From IMG/VR virus record IMGVR_UViG_3300028800_000062, positions 82,743-146,742 of that record: a stretch of DNA of 64,000 nt. One strand, written 5' to 3'. This DNA is from a virus. The notes under the pieces were generated by a model that was not told where the DNA came from, ran no database searches, and worked only from the letters and a program-made list of their open reading frames with translations. Positions 41,870 to 50,070 of the stretch are shown piece after piece (within the stretch, counting starts at the first letter, position 1; the number at the start of each line of letters is the position of its first letter). Position numbers and translations under genes: made by a program.

Positions 41870-42375
41870 GCCGCCCGATACATCTCCGGATCAAGGATCT
41901 TCTGGTTCATGAGATAGAACACCAGACTTTCATGGATGCCTTCATCCTCGACCGGCGCCAGCCACTCGAAGAACCAGGTCTGGCCGCTCACACCATGAGA
42001 CTTAGCCAGCGTCTTTGGATTTGCCGTCACCTGGTAAATGTGGATCCGCAGCTCCGTCTGCTTCACCTGCTCATTGAAGATCCAGGCAGGATACCGCTCC
42101 GGGTTCTGCTGGCGGCCCATCAGGGCGTCCATGGTCTCCCGGAAGGCCACAAAGATCTTGCCACTCGGTTTATGGCGCACGCTGGCCAGGTGCTCGTAGA
42201 ACGTGAGCACATCGCTATCCTTGGGATGGTCGATATGCAGCCGCGGGTCGGGCTCCTTGCGCTGCGCCGAACCCCCAGGCAGGGGGTATACACTGGCATC
42301 CAGGACCTCGAGCTGAGCCATGAACTCCAGGTTGACCGGACGCACCGGCAGGTATAGCTTTTTGTCTTCCGGCAT
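41866..42375 (-). CDS. Hypothetical protein (169 aa)
   Basis: Mixed alpha/beta, acidic, without cysteines (FMAQLEVLDASVYPLPGG; TWFFEWLAPVEDEGIHESL). It overlaps the zinc-ribbon gene as TAATG. Unknown early phage protein. Confidence 0.5.
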   Translation of the reverse strand: MPEDKKLYLPVRPVNLEFMAQLEVLDASVYPLPGGSAQRKEPDPRLHIDHPKDSDVLTFYEHLASVRHKPSGKIFVAFRETMDALMGRQQNPERYPAWIFNEQVKQTELRIHIYQVTANPKTLAKSHGVSGQTWFFEWLAPVEDEGIHESLVFYLMNQKILDPEMYRAA

Positions 42376-42914
42376 TAGCGCCCCTTCTTGGCTTCCGGAC
42401 GGGTTTGCAGGTCTTCGACCATCACGCGAACTTCTTCTCCGCGTTGGGCCAAGCCGTCGACCACTTCCTGCAGGCTGGTTACCTGCGCCATCAAATCCTT
42501 CTTCAACTCGACAAATTGCTCGAGCAAAGAAGCAGTGGACGGGTCTTTATCCTCCGCCTCCGCCGCTTTCGGCTCCGGCTCCAGGGACTTCTCATAAGCA
42601 GCCACTGCATCCAGTGCCGTACGCAAGCTGGCCAGATCCTGGCTGGCCGCGCGGCCGCCGCGAGAACCGCCGATGTTCGGCGCAATCACATGTCCGCAAG
42701 GACACATGCGTACCGTGTGATAGGTTTCCGTCAGATACTGAATGTCACCGCCCGGCATCGCCGAGTAGGAGTTGGCCTGGTACTGCCGCAGATTGATCTC
42801 GTATAACCAATCCGACCCGCACCGCGGACACGGCAAAGGCCGCAAGGCCTGCTGCTGCAACCGCTGAAACCCGCTCGGTTGATCATTCGAATACGGATTT
42901 GTTGTTGGCGTCAT
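42375..42914 (-). CDS. Zinc-ribbon and coiled-coil protein (179 aa)
   Basis: LPCPRCGSDWLYE and VRMCPCGHVIAP form a four-Cys zinc ribbon; residues 90-175 are a charged coiled coil (LLEQFVELKKDLMAQVTSLQ). Possibly a DNA-binding or scaffold protein. Confidence 0.55.
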   Translation of the reverse strand: MTPTTNPYSNDQPSGFQRLQQQALRPLPCPRCGSDWLYEINLRQYQANSYSAMPGGDIQYLTETYHTVRMCPCGHVIAPNIGGSRGGRAASQDLASLRTALDAVAAYEKSLEPEPKAAEAEDKDPSTASLLEQFVELKKDLMAQVTSLQEVVDGLAQRGEEVRVMVEDLQTRPEAKKGR

Positions 42915-43056
42915 CGATTACCTCTTTCTTCTTCTTGCAATAAATACAGCGGTCATCTAAAAACAAGTGCTTACAGGTAGAAAGCACCCGGTTGTCTTGA
43001 TCCACGCGAAACCGGGACCGTCCGGTTGCAGGATCCACTATCTCCATGTCGTCCAT
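42883..43056 (-). CDS. Small Cys/His protein (57 aa)
   Basis: GGGAG seven bases before the ATG at 43056. LSTCKHLFLDDRCIYCKKKK could bind zinc. It overlaps both neighbours (32 and 86 bases) in different frames. Confidence 0.45.
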   Translation of the reverse strand: MDDMEIVDPATGRSRFRVDQDNRVLSTCKHLFLDDRCIYCKKKKEVIDDANNKSVFE

Positions 43057-43705
43057 CGCCAGCTCCCTTGATACAAACCTTGGCCTGACAGGTGTCACAG
43101 TAGCTGCTGGGCACCGGGTAAGCTTCCTGATCCCGGTCCTGATGCACATAGGCATGCACCGCCGACTCCAGATACCGCACCATGCGTTCTTTCATCAACT
43201 GGCGGGTATAAGATCCGGTGGCCAGAGAATAATGAATCACATCCACCCGCGGATAAGCCTGCTCGAAGCGGCGGAAATGCATCCAGCGAGCCACAGTCAT
43301 GACATCCGGATAAGGATAGGCCAGGCCCTCGTGCAAGCGCAGGATCAGAGGCTTCTTGCCGGAAAGCAATACCGCATACCGGCCCGTGACTTCTACCTGT
43401 CCAAAACTCAACAGATAGTCCGTAGCAGGCTGAAATACACCGTGCAAGTCCAATAGATCCCGCAACTTACGACAAATACCCGGAAGGGCTAACAGCACCT
43501 TCCGGGACTTGGTGGGCATGCAGAATTCAAAGCGCTCGCGCAGCTGTGCAAGCGACGGCCGGCGCCCATGAAACTCCTCGAGCAACAACCACTTCAGGGT
43601 TTCCATTCCGGCTTTCATATCGTCTGCATAAATACTCTCCTGCAGGCGCAAAGGGCAGCGGGTGTACTCCAGCAGATGACTTTCCGGAATGGTTACGCCC
43701 TTCAC
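42971..43705 (-). CDS. PD-(D/E)XK/Cas4-like protein, catalytic motif apparently degenerate (244 aa)
   Basis: SHLLEYTRCPLRLQESIYAD and the C-terminal YCDTCQAKVCIKG resemble the Cys-framed Cas4/Dna2 nuclease layout. The core (GRYAVLLSGKKPLILRLHEG) lacks an obvious (D/E)xK, so it may be inactive or misread. Coupled to the secreted coiled-coil gene by ATGA. Confidence 0.45.
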   Translation of the reverse strand: MKGVTIPESHLLEYTRCPLRLQESIYADDMKAGMETLKWLLLEEFHGRRPSLAQLRERFEFCMPTKSRKVLLALPGICRKLRDLLDLHGVFQPATDYLLSFGQVEVTGRYAVLLSGKKPLILRLHEGLAYPYPDVMTVARWMHFRRFEQAYPRVDVIHYSLATGSYTRQLMKERMVRYLESAVHAYVHQDRDQEAYPVPSSYCDTCQAKVCIKGAGDGRHGDSGSCNRTVPVSRGSRQPGAFYL

Positions 43706-44079
43706 TTCTTCGCCGGATCGGCAGCCGGCGCAGCAGGCTTCCGGACCAGGGTCCAGGTATTCGAGTCGAGATCGTAGTCTTCCGACTGTACCTTGGCCCG
43801 CAGATAAATCTGCTGCACCAGAGCGTTGACCTGACCGTTGGCCTGTTCCACTTGCGCCTTATTGCGTTCCGCGCGCAAAGAAAGGTTATCGGACTCCAGG
43901 TTCAGCTCGCGTAATGTACGCAGAATATCTTTCACCTGGTTGACTAGCTCCGGCGCGATGGCAATCCGCTCAGCGGCAACTGCCTTGGAGGCTGCCGGCG
44001 GCGCCGGGGTCTTGGGGGCCTCGGCTGCCATGACAGGCAAACAGGCCAAAACGAACAACATGAAATATTGCTTCAACAT
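43702..44079 (-). CDS. Secreted coiled-coil protein (125 aa)
   Basis: Sec signal at residues 1-19 (MLKQYFMLFVLACLPVMAA), a Pro/Ala linker, then a coiled coil (DILRTLRELNLESDNLSLRA). Predicted periplasmic. It could be a spanin-like or envelope protein; no lipobox is seen. Unusual inside a replication gene cluster. Confidence 0.6.
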   Translation of the reverse strand: MLKQYFMLFVLACLPVMAAEAPKTPAPPAASKAVAAERIAIAPELVNQVKDILRTLRELNLESDNLSLRAERNKAQVEQANGQVNALVQQIYLRAKVQSEDYDLDSNTWTLVRKPAAPAADPAKK

Positions 44080-44099
44080 CAGTTATATTGCTCCTTGTC

Positions 44100-45641
44100 T
44101 CACTTCCATTGATCAGCGCCGCGCGTCGTCGTCTGTTCGGCTTGATGCAACTGCTCCGTCTTGGACGACTGGCAGGCGGACACCAACTTGACCATTGGTG
44201 CGGCTTTCCGGACCGATACTTTCCGGGGCTCAACCAGCACGGCTTTAACCTGGGCGGGTTGCTCACGAATCAACAGCATCCGCTTTCCCGCCTCGAGGAT
44301 CTGTTGCGCAGCATCCCCTTCCAATTGGCGGGCCTGCTGCAGTACCGATTCCCAGAGAAACTCCGGCGGAATGGTAGTAGCCTCCGACAACTGGCACAGC
44401 ATGTCATATCGCAGCAGGGGATCCGGCTGCAGCATGATCTTGCGCACATAGGCCGCCGCCACCGACACCCGGTCGGTAGAAAGAGTGGCCTGCACGGCAT
44501 TCCAGTAAAAGTAGCTGCGCCGCGGCAACTCCCGGAAGGACTTCAGGCCATGCCGACGGATATACACATCCGGATCGACCTTCTCCCCGTCCAGCGACGG
44601 CAAGTCGATTAATTCAGCCCGCACATCCGGCCGGCTGGCCAGCTGTTGGTCGAAGAACTCAGCGAACTTCTGCTTGCCGCCCTCGCCTCCGCGATCGGAG
44701 TCGAAACAGCAGATAAAGTGGCGAACCCCGTTATCCAAGGACAACTGCAGATGTTCCTCGTTGAAGCGCGCGTTGCAAACCGCCACGCTGTTCAACAGTC
44801 CGAAGTTATGTGCCGTGACACAATCGGCGTTTCCCTCAAACACATAAATCGAGGAGTTGCCTTTCGCCAGGTGAAACCCGAACAGCACCTTGCGCTTGGC
44901 GAAAGAAGTGTTCACATACTTCGGAGCGTGCTGAAACGACTTGGTTTTGTATTCCGGCGAGTTCTTATCCAGGCCCTCCAGCTCAGCTTCTTCCTTCTCG
45001 AACAACAAGTTACGGCCAGCAAAAGCGATGGGACGGCCTACCGGGTCTTTGATCGTGTAGATCAGGCTCTGTTCACGGAAGATCCGACTGTCACAAAGCC
45101 CAATTTCCTTCAGGAACTTCTCCGAGAACCCTGCCTTATTCATTTCCTCCAGGTACTCGAAGAAACCGCTCACTCCGCCGATTCCAAAACTGCGCACAAT
45201 CGGAGCCGACCAGCCGTAGTCGGTCAACTTCGACCGCACCATGTCGGACTGCTTCATGCACAATACCAGGCGGGCAGCCTTCTCAAAGGCCTGATCGACC
45301 AGTAATTGATGCTGTTCTTCTTCCGTCAGTTCCTGGTTCCGGTTGGGGACCTCCACGCCGAATTCCCCAGCCAGGTAACAGAAAGTCTCCTTGTACCACT
45401 CCACACCACTCTTCGGCCGCCCATCCAAATAATGGCAGGACTCGAAGATGTCGCAGGTTTCTCCACACCCGTGGCAATGCCACAGTCGTTCCTCGGTACC
45501 CGGCACGAAGTTACAACTGGCCACCGAATCTTCATGAATGAAGCACTTCCAGCGGCCTTTCGCGTTGATCTCGACGCCCCGACTGGTCAGATAGGCCCGA
45601 TGAAACTGATGCAATCGGTCTTTGGCCGAACTGGCGAACAT
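44100..45641 (-). CDS. DnaG-type primase (513 aa)
   Basis: Start at 45641 after GAGGAG. N-terminal CHC2-like zinc finger (WKCFIHEDSVASC, WHCHGCGETCDIF), then a TOPRIM domain: SIYVFEGNADCVTAHNFGL (acidic Glu) and FICCFDSDRGGEGG (DxD). The C-terminal third may bind helicase. It makes RNA primers at the fork. It follows the 105-aa zinc-ribbon gene from the strong promoter at 46018-46047. Confidence 0.9.
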   Translation of the reverse strand: MFASSAKDRLHQFHRAYLTSRGVEINAKGRWKCFIHEDSVASCNFVPGTEERLWHCHGCGETCDIFESCHYLDGRPKSGVEWYKETFCYLAGEFGVEVPNRNQELTEEEQHQLLVDQAFEKAARLVLCMKQSDMVRSKLTDYGWSAPIVRSFGIGGVSGFFEYLEEMNKAGFSEKFLKEIGLCDSRIFREQSLIYTIKDPVGRPIAFAGRNLLFEKEEAELEGLDKNSPEYKTKSFQHAPKYVNTSFAKRKVLFGFHLAKGNSSIYVFEGNADCVTAHNFGLLNSVAVCNARFNEEHLQLSLDNGVRHFICCFDSDRGGEGGKQKFAEFFDQQLASRPDVRAELIDLPSLDGEKVDPDVYIRRHGLKSFRELPRRSYFYWNAVQATLSTDRVSVAAAYVRKIMLQPDPLLRYDMLCQLSEATTIPPEFLWESVLQQARQLEGDAAQQILEAGKRMLLIREQPAQVKAVLVEPRKVSVRKAAPMVKLVSACQSSKTEQLHQAEQTTTRGADQWK

Positions 45642-45655
45642 ACTGTCTCCTCGAA

Positions 45656-45973
45656 TTACTTCTTCTTCGACTTGGCCACCTGATGCAGGCACCATTTGCA
45701 GATGGGAGGTTCGTAACTGGCGCCGCGCTCACGGAACAACTGCTGCATGCGATCGGCGGGATAGGACTCCAGGTCGTCGACATACATTTCCAGGACCACG
45801 CCACACTTACATTGCACTGCCACCCGATGCGGCGGCATTCCCTTACGATAGGAAACCGGATTCTGTGCCGCCAGTTCCGCTTCCGGATCCGGCATTACCA
45901 CATCGGGAACTTCCAGCACTTCCAGAACTTCCACTCTAGGGCTCTTGCTGATGTTTCGTTTAGTCAAAGTCAT
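45656..45973 (-). CDS. Zinc-ribbon protein (105 aa)
   Basis: VQCKCGVVLEM and PPICKWCLHQ supply a four-Cys ribbon separated by a helix (LESYPADRMQQLFRERG); N-terminus is Val/Glu-rich. First gene after the operator-controlled promoter. Possibly a regulator or primase accessory. Confidence 0.55.
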   Translation of the reverse strand: MTLTKRNISKSPRVEVLEVLEVPDVVMPDPEAELAAQNPVSYRKGMPPHRVAVQCKCGVVLEMYVDDLESYPADRMQQLFRERGASYEPPICKWCLHQVAKSKKK

Positions 45974-46000
45974 TACACTGGGGTCCCCGCCCCGTTGGCT

Positions 46001-46047
46001 AACTAACCGTTAGTTCGATTGTACAACATGCTGCGGCAGGCTGTCAA
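46001..46047 (-). promoter_or_regulatory. Strong promoter with palindromic operator for the primase operon
   Basis: On the minus strand TTGACA (46042-46047), 18 bases, TACAAT (46018-46023), followed at once by the perfect inverted repeat AACTAACCGTTAGTT (46001-46015). The half site AACTAAC matches the motif found at 4534, 32432 and 52725. Binding would block transcription start. Confidence 0.7.
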
Positions 46048-46074
46048 CAGTCTGGATATCATTCGAAGCAGTTA

Positions 46075-46098
46075 AACACGGCCGCATACGCCAGTGTT
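46075..46098. terminator. Possible terminator of the upstream operon
   Basis: AACACTGGC and GGCCGTGTT can pair with a small bulge; on the minus strand the stem is followed by TTTAACTG. It lies between the gene ending at 46169 and the promoter at 46042. Confidence 0.35.
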
Positions 46099-46168
46099 CC
46101 CGCAAAGGCCGCTGGCAAACTGAGCATTTCTCTGGTTCTGGGTATTCCCACCAATCCGTTGTCACGCC

Positions 46169-46447
46169 TCAACCGTGAACATCATACTGGTCGACGCCCC
46201 AGGACAGAATCTGACTGTTCTCCAGCTCTTCATCAAGGACCGCTTCCAAAGTCACTTCATCCATTTGCGATAGCGGGATATCCGGATCGTTGTCCTGATC
46301 GCCTTCCATAACAAAAGACTCGCCCTTGGCCCACTCCACCAGGTCACGGAGTGCCCCAACCCTCGACCGTAAAACAGCCACACGCACATTTCCCGTGTAA
46401 CTGTCGGCACCTTTCACAGGCACCAACGTGCTTACCCATACCTTCAT
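46169..46447 (-). CDS. Small acidic hypothetical protein (92 aa)
   Basis: Begins MKVWVSTLVPVKGADSYTGN, then acidic (MEGDQDNDPDIPLSQMDEV). Coupled to the upstream gene by ATGA. Unknown. Confidence 0.55.
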   Translation of the reverse strand: MKVWVSTLVPVKGADSYTGNVRVAVLRSRVGALRDLVEWAKGESFVMEGDQDNDPDIPLSQMDEVTLEAVLDEELENSQILSWGVDQYDVHG

Positions 46448-47028
46448 AGATCTTTCCTTTTCAACTTACGGATCAAAACCGCAAAGTCCTCTTCGAACAT
46501 CACCACCACACCTTGCTTGTACTTGTTCTGCAATAACAGAGCACCGAAAGTCGTACCGCCGCGCATGGCATCCTGGGTTACCTTAATCAGTTCCCCCATC
46601 AGCACCACCGGATGAATGCGGTCGCTCTGCATCTTGGTGTCGATAGTGATGCTCCCGTCGTCGAGAACATGATCTCCATTCTTGTTCACCCGGCCGGAAT
46701 TCAGAGTGGCCTTGATGATGGAGCGTTCGGTCCGGCGCTCGGCGGCCCGCGCCAGCCTCTGTATCTCCATACGGGCCTTGTCTTTGAGCAGCCTCGCCGT
46801 AGACTGCTGCTTACGCCGCGCGTCGCGCGCCGCACGTTTGTTGACCGCTTCCTGAGGATGCTTCTTCGAGGCGCCCGCCGCCGGCCGCCAGCGATTGTAG
46901 ATGCCGGCAAACCGCGAGGCATATTTGCACCCGAAGCAGGACGGGTAGTCTGGTTCGACCAGGTTCTGACACTCCTCCGACTCGGCACAGGGCTCGGCCT
47001 TGCCCGACAACTGCAGTAATGCGCTCAT
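46444..47028 (-). CDS. Hypothetical protein with Cys cluster and basic helix (194 aa)
   Basis: GGAGG six bases before the ATG at 47028. CAESEEC and CFGCKY give a four-Cys cluster (about 14-35); residues 55-105 are a long basic helix (RAARDARRKQQSTARLLKDK). The C-terminal half has a beta pattern (VVVMFEEDFAVLIRKL). May bind nucleic acid. Confidence 0.55.
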   Translation of the reverse strand: MSALLQLSGKAEPCAESEECQNLVEPDYPSCFGCKYASRFAGIYNRWRPAAGASKKHPQEAVNKRAARDARRKQQSTARLLKDKARMEIQRLARAAERRTERSIIKATLNSGRVNKNGDHVLDDGSITIDTKMQSDRIHPVVLMGELIKVTQDAMRGGTTFGALLLQNKYKQGVVVMFEEDFAVLIRKLKRKDL

Positions 47029-47308
47029 CGTACCTCCAACACAGATAGGTCACCAAGAACAGGGCGCGGAATTCACAGATTACGTCCTGCATGTCCGGAT
47101 GTGGCGGCAACATCCAGTGCCGTAGCATGTGGCATTGACGATGGACCAGCTGCAGATTATCGATATGATCGTTCCCGTGATAGCTGAGCTGTTGGATGTG
47201 GTCAAGTTCATGCCTGGGATGATGCAGCGGATTGCAACACAACCCGCATTGCCCACCCTGGCACTCGAATAACTGCCTGCGGCGCTTGCGTTTCTGCGCG
47301 CGGTTCAT
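46811..47308 (-). CDS. HNH endonuclease, 3' part overlaps the next gene (165 aa)
   Basis: The core is clear: CQGGQCGLCCNPLHHP, HELDHIQQLSYHGN, NLQLVHRQCHMLRH. After about residue 93 the frame enters the start of the following gene and continues 72 codons to the stop at 46811, a stretch that is Gly/Arg-rich and not domain-like. The natural stop may have been lost. Possible homing or DNA-processing nuclease beside recA. Confidence 0.7.
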   Translation of the reverse strand: MNRAQKRKRRRQLFECQGGQCGLCCNPLHHPRHELDHIQQLSYHGNDHIDNLQLVHRQCHMLRHWMLPPHPDMQDVICEFRALFLVTYLCWRYDERITAVVGQGRALCRVGGVSEPGRTRLPVLLRVQICLAVCRHLQSLAAGGGRLEEASSGSGQQTCGARRAA

Positions 47309-47310
47309 GT

Positions 47311-47589
47311 CTATACAGGGATGGGATAATCGACTGCCGCGGCTTCCACTGGAAACTCGTAGTTCCCAGCGATAGAGTCAGACTGCAGTGTGGCATCCAT
47401 CGCGGCACTCAACTGGGAGTTTACCTTGCCCAGTTCAGCATCCAGTTTGCGGGCCAGGTCGCGCAGGACGCCCCGCGTCAGACCTAATTCCGACTCCGCC
47501 TGGTCAAGCAGCATCTCACGGGCCTGCTCTAAACCGCGGCGCCGGCCCATCAACACATGCACATCTTCAATGATTGCTTCTTGTTCCAT
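47311..47589 (-). CDS. Helical hypothetical protein (92 aa)
   Basis: AGGAG before the ATG. Residues 15-65 are a helix pair (LEQAREMLLDQAESELGL, RDLARKLDAELGKVNSQ). Lies between the RecA C-terminal frame and the HNH gene. Unknown. Confidence 0.55.
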   Translation of the reverse strand: MEQEAIIEDVHVLMGRRRGLEQAREMLLDQAESELGLTRGVLRDLARKLDAELGKVNSQLSAAMDATLQSDSIAGNYEFPVEAAAVDYPIPV

Positions 47590-47597
47590 AACTGCTC

Positions 47598-47849
47598 CTA
47601 CGATGCCTTTGGCATCTCGATTACGTCTTCCCCGTCCACACCTGTGCGAACGGTTTCCATCAGCAGGGGGTGCTCATTGTCCCGCATGGCGCGCACGAAG
47701 TTCAGCATGCCTTGGCGCTTGAACTCACCGGCCGGAATCTCTTCTTCCACAACTTCTCCGGTACTTGCATCGATCAACGCCGGCACCTGAGGCAGCATGA
47801 TCGAATACCAGGCACCACCCTTTTTGACCACCCCGGACTGCACCGCCAT
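47598..47849 (-). pseudogene. recA: RecA C-terminal domain, in frame after an amber codon
   Basis: SGVVKKGGAWYSIMLP and the following QGMLNFVRAMRDN match the RecA C-terminal region around the conserved GAWYS motif. The frame is continuous with the recA frame ending at TAG 47865-47867: five codons (YDYLE) precede the ATG at 47849. It is either a nonsense-split recA, or a readthrough extension, or a re-initiated small protein. Confidence 0.7.
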
Positions 47850-47864
47850 TTCCAGGTAGTCATA

Positions 47865-49802
47865 CTACTTGGAAAAGCTGTAATTGAACAGATACGCCAG
47901 CGTGCAGTTGCGGTACTGCGGAGAGATCTTGTTCTTGTCCGTATGGAGTACGACACGCGTCCCCAGCAGAGGTCCGTCTTTAGTATCCTGGATCTTGTAG
48001 TTGGGAAAAGCCAACTCTAGGGAAATGCGGATCGAAGCCCAGAAAGGCAGCCCGCGGCCGCCGGTGGTCACATATCCAGGTCCGCCTGGCCCGGAAGGCC
48101 CGGTCTTCATACGGGTCTGATTGATCCAGATCACGTTGGCCCGTTTGGCTACATTTCGGCGGAGAAACGCCGAGAGCATCTTACTAACCCCGCCTAGGCG
48201 GCCTTCTTCTCCGGCGTCTTTCTCCAGGTCGGCCTTACTTTCCAATGCCGCTACGGAGTCGACCAGAATCACGTCGAACAGCTGACTCAACTGCCGCAGA
48301 GTTTCCAGGATCGCCTCAGCCGGCATCGTCGTTTCGGCATAGCGCACCATGAAGACCGCAGTCTTCAAAGGATCCGTCTGGCTGTCGGTAATGATTCCAA
48401 TCTGATGCAGGTAGTCAGTCGTAATGGTCCGTTCGAGATCGAAGATCGCCGTTCGAAACCCTTGTGCCTGAGCAGAGCGGATCATCTCCAAACCCAAGCT
48501 CGTGTTATGCGTAACCACATAGTTATCTGTTATATACATATGTGATGGATGGCTGACTTTGATGCAGCGCATTTCTTCTACACCGTCGGCTTCAACGGAG
48601 ACTATCGACAATCTTGGCGTATTCACCTTGTTCAGGTTTACTCTCGATCTCTTGCGGCCCAAACCTAACACGTCTCCGATGTTCTTCATGATCACGCAGA
48701 CACGATAGGACTTCTTGCCACTCCGCTGCTTTCCGTTATAGGTATATTTCGTGATCCTTGGTCCGTGAACAGTAGCCATACCGCCCAACGATCTCACGAG
48801 TTCCTCTGTGTCACGCGCCAATTGTAAGCTCGACGTACAGAACTGAACGGCTCCTTTCGCCGTGGCGGTTCCATCTGTGTCTAATAATCCTTTCAACAGC
48901 GACTGTCTGCTACTCTTGTCAGCCAGGAGATATTCTTTCGGAATCCACTTTTCTTCCGAACGCTTACCTAACAGGTGCAGATCTTCTAACACCTGTGCTA
49001 CGGGATTGGCGGATGGGTACCCCTTGGAAGTTCTCGTTGATACTGTTCGAGCGACGTTATAGCAGTACTTGCTGGTTTGATGGAGTCCGCATCCGTATTC
49101 CTTTAACAAACCATTCATTCGGTTCACTAATTCCGGATCAGCTGTTGTGTACCCTGGAGTTCCATGGTCGCTCATCCCACCATCACCCAACATCAGACCG
49201 AGAAGTTCCGGAGACAAAGGAAGTGCGTCCGTACACCCAAAATCGCCAGAGACAGTAGGAATAGAAAGTCTCTTACGATTGGCGGCCACTTGAATATCTG
49301 CCATGATTTCATAGGTGTTCATCAACTGGTAATCCAGTTTCATGCGATGCCACCACACGTGGTTCTTTTTGATCGGCCACAGATGTTCACCGCAGCATCG
49401 GACAGTACGACCGTCGCTGAAGGTGATCTTCCAAACCCTCCGCATTCCCTGTGGATAAATGGCCTCTACTGTAGATTCTGCCCCATCTACAGATGCCAAT
49501 GGATCACCGATCTGAACGTCCCCTATAGTTGTCCACCCGCTGGGAGTTTTAAGCTTGGCGCTCAATGGTTGCGCTTTTCCAACCTCCGGTTGCTTGCTGA
49601 AGATTTCGATATCCCGTCCCCGGGGAATGCCGCCATTCTCCGTACGCAGGATATGGTCCAACTGCGGAAACCCGGTCGAGATGCACTCCACAGTCATGTC
49701 TTCGCAATCTTCGGCCAGCTTCACAATGGTTAACTTACGTTCCACCAACAGCTTACGCAGTTCATCGGTCGCGTTGGTAATTGTTTGTTCTTTCTTCGCC
49801 AT
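47865..49802 (-). CDS. recA: RecA recombinase precursor containing an intein (645 aa before splicing)
   Basis: N-extein 1-76 ends QPEVGK and the C-extein resumes TSLGLEMI, together the P-loop; the first P-loop Gly is replaced. Other RecA signs: AIFDLERTITTDYLHQIGI, DVILVDSVAALESKADLE (Walker B) and WINQTRMKTG with TTGGRGLPFWASIRI (L2 region). Spliced length to the amber stop is 288 aa, shorter than usual because the C-terminal domain lies beyond TAG at 47865-47867. It pairs homologous strands in phage recombination. Confidence 0.9.
   Translation of the reverse strand: MAKKEQTITNATDELRKLLVERKLTIVKLAEDCEDMTVECISTGFPQLDHILRTENGGIPRGRDIEIFSKQPEVGKAQPLSAKLKTPSGWTTIGDVQIGDPLASVDGAESTVEAIYPQGMRRVWKITFSDGRTVRCCGEHLWPIKKNHVWWHRMKLDYQLMNTYEIMADIQVAANRKRLSIPTVSGDFGCTDALPLSPELLGLMLGDGGMSDHGTPGYTTADPELVNRMNGLLKEYGCGLHQTSKYCYNVARTVSTRTSKGYPSANPVAQVLEDLHLLGKRSEEKWIPKEYLLADKSSRQSLLKGLLDTDGTATAKGAVQFCTSSLQLARDTEELVRSLGGMATVHGPRITKYTYNGKQRSGKKSYRVCVIMKNIGDVLGLGRKRSRVNLNKVNTPRLSIVSVEADGVEEMRCIKVSHPSHMYITDNYVVTHNTSLGLEMIRSAQAQGFRTAIFDLERTITTDYLHQIGIITDSQTDPLKTAVFMVRYAETTMPAEAILETLRQLSQLFDVILVDSVAALESKADLEKDAGEEGRLGGVSKMLSAFLRRNVAKRANVIWINQTRMKTGPSGPGGPGYVTTGGRGLPFWASIRISLELAFPNYKIQDTKDGPLLGTRVVLHTDKNKISPQYRNCTLAYLFNYSFSK
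48504..49574 (-). other. Class 3 mini-protein-splicing intein with LAGLIDADG endonuclease (357 aa)
   Basis: The intein begins with Ala (AQPLSAKLKTPSGWTTIGDV) and ends VVTHN before +1 Thr. It shows the class 3 triplet: Trp66 after block B His64 (EHLW), Cys337 in block F (RCIKV), Thr355 in block G. Two endonuclease blocks, LLGLMLGDGG (124-133) and LLKGLLDTDG (226-235), keep both acidic residues, so homing may still work. Insertion between K and T of the P-loop is the site used by phage-type helicase inteins. The DNA here is more AT-rich than its surroundings. Confidence 0.85.
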
Positions 49803-49809
49803 ATGTTAC

Positions 49810-50070
49810 TCAGTCCTTTGTGAAAGTGAACACCAGCGGCCAGATACTTACGGAAACGCCATCCCGGCTACTGGGCACATACCATCCAACGAAGACGGCA
49901 GCTGTGGCTGAGTCATCTCGGCTCAGTGTCAACCACCCGGTCAACGTCAAACCAATCGCCACAGAGCGCCGGAAACCACCGCCGAGAATCAAAGTGGGAA
50001 CCCCTGTGCACATGAAAACATGCACATATTTACTCAGACGAGTCTTCATGTCCCGAATCGTGTTATACAT
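49810..50070 (-). CDS. Small hypothetical protein, maybe membrane-associated (86 aa)
   Basis: Hydrophobic stretches (VHVFMCTGVPTLILGGGF, AIGLTLTGWLTL) suggest membrane association. Start at 50070 overlaps the upstream stop. Unknown. Confidence 0.45.
   Translation of the reverse strand: MYNTIRDMKTRLSKYVHVFMCTGVPTLILGGGFRRSVAIGLTLTGWLTLSRDDSATAAVFVGWYVPSSRDGVSVSIWPLVFTFTKD

Noticed and set aside
47865-47867. Genome-wide reassignment of TAG
   Set aside because: Several compact gene junctions use TAG as a genuine stop followed at once by the next start (for example 26581, 47311, 59483 and 59912), so a recoded TAG does not fit.
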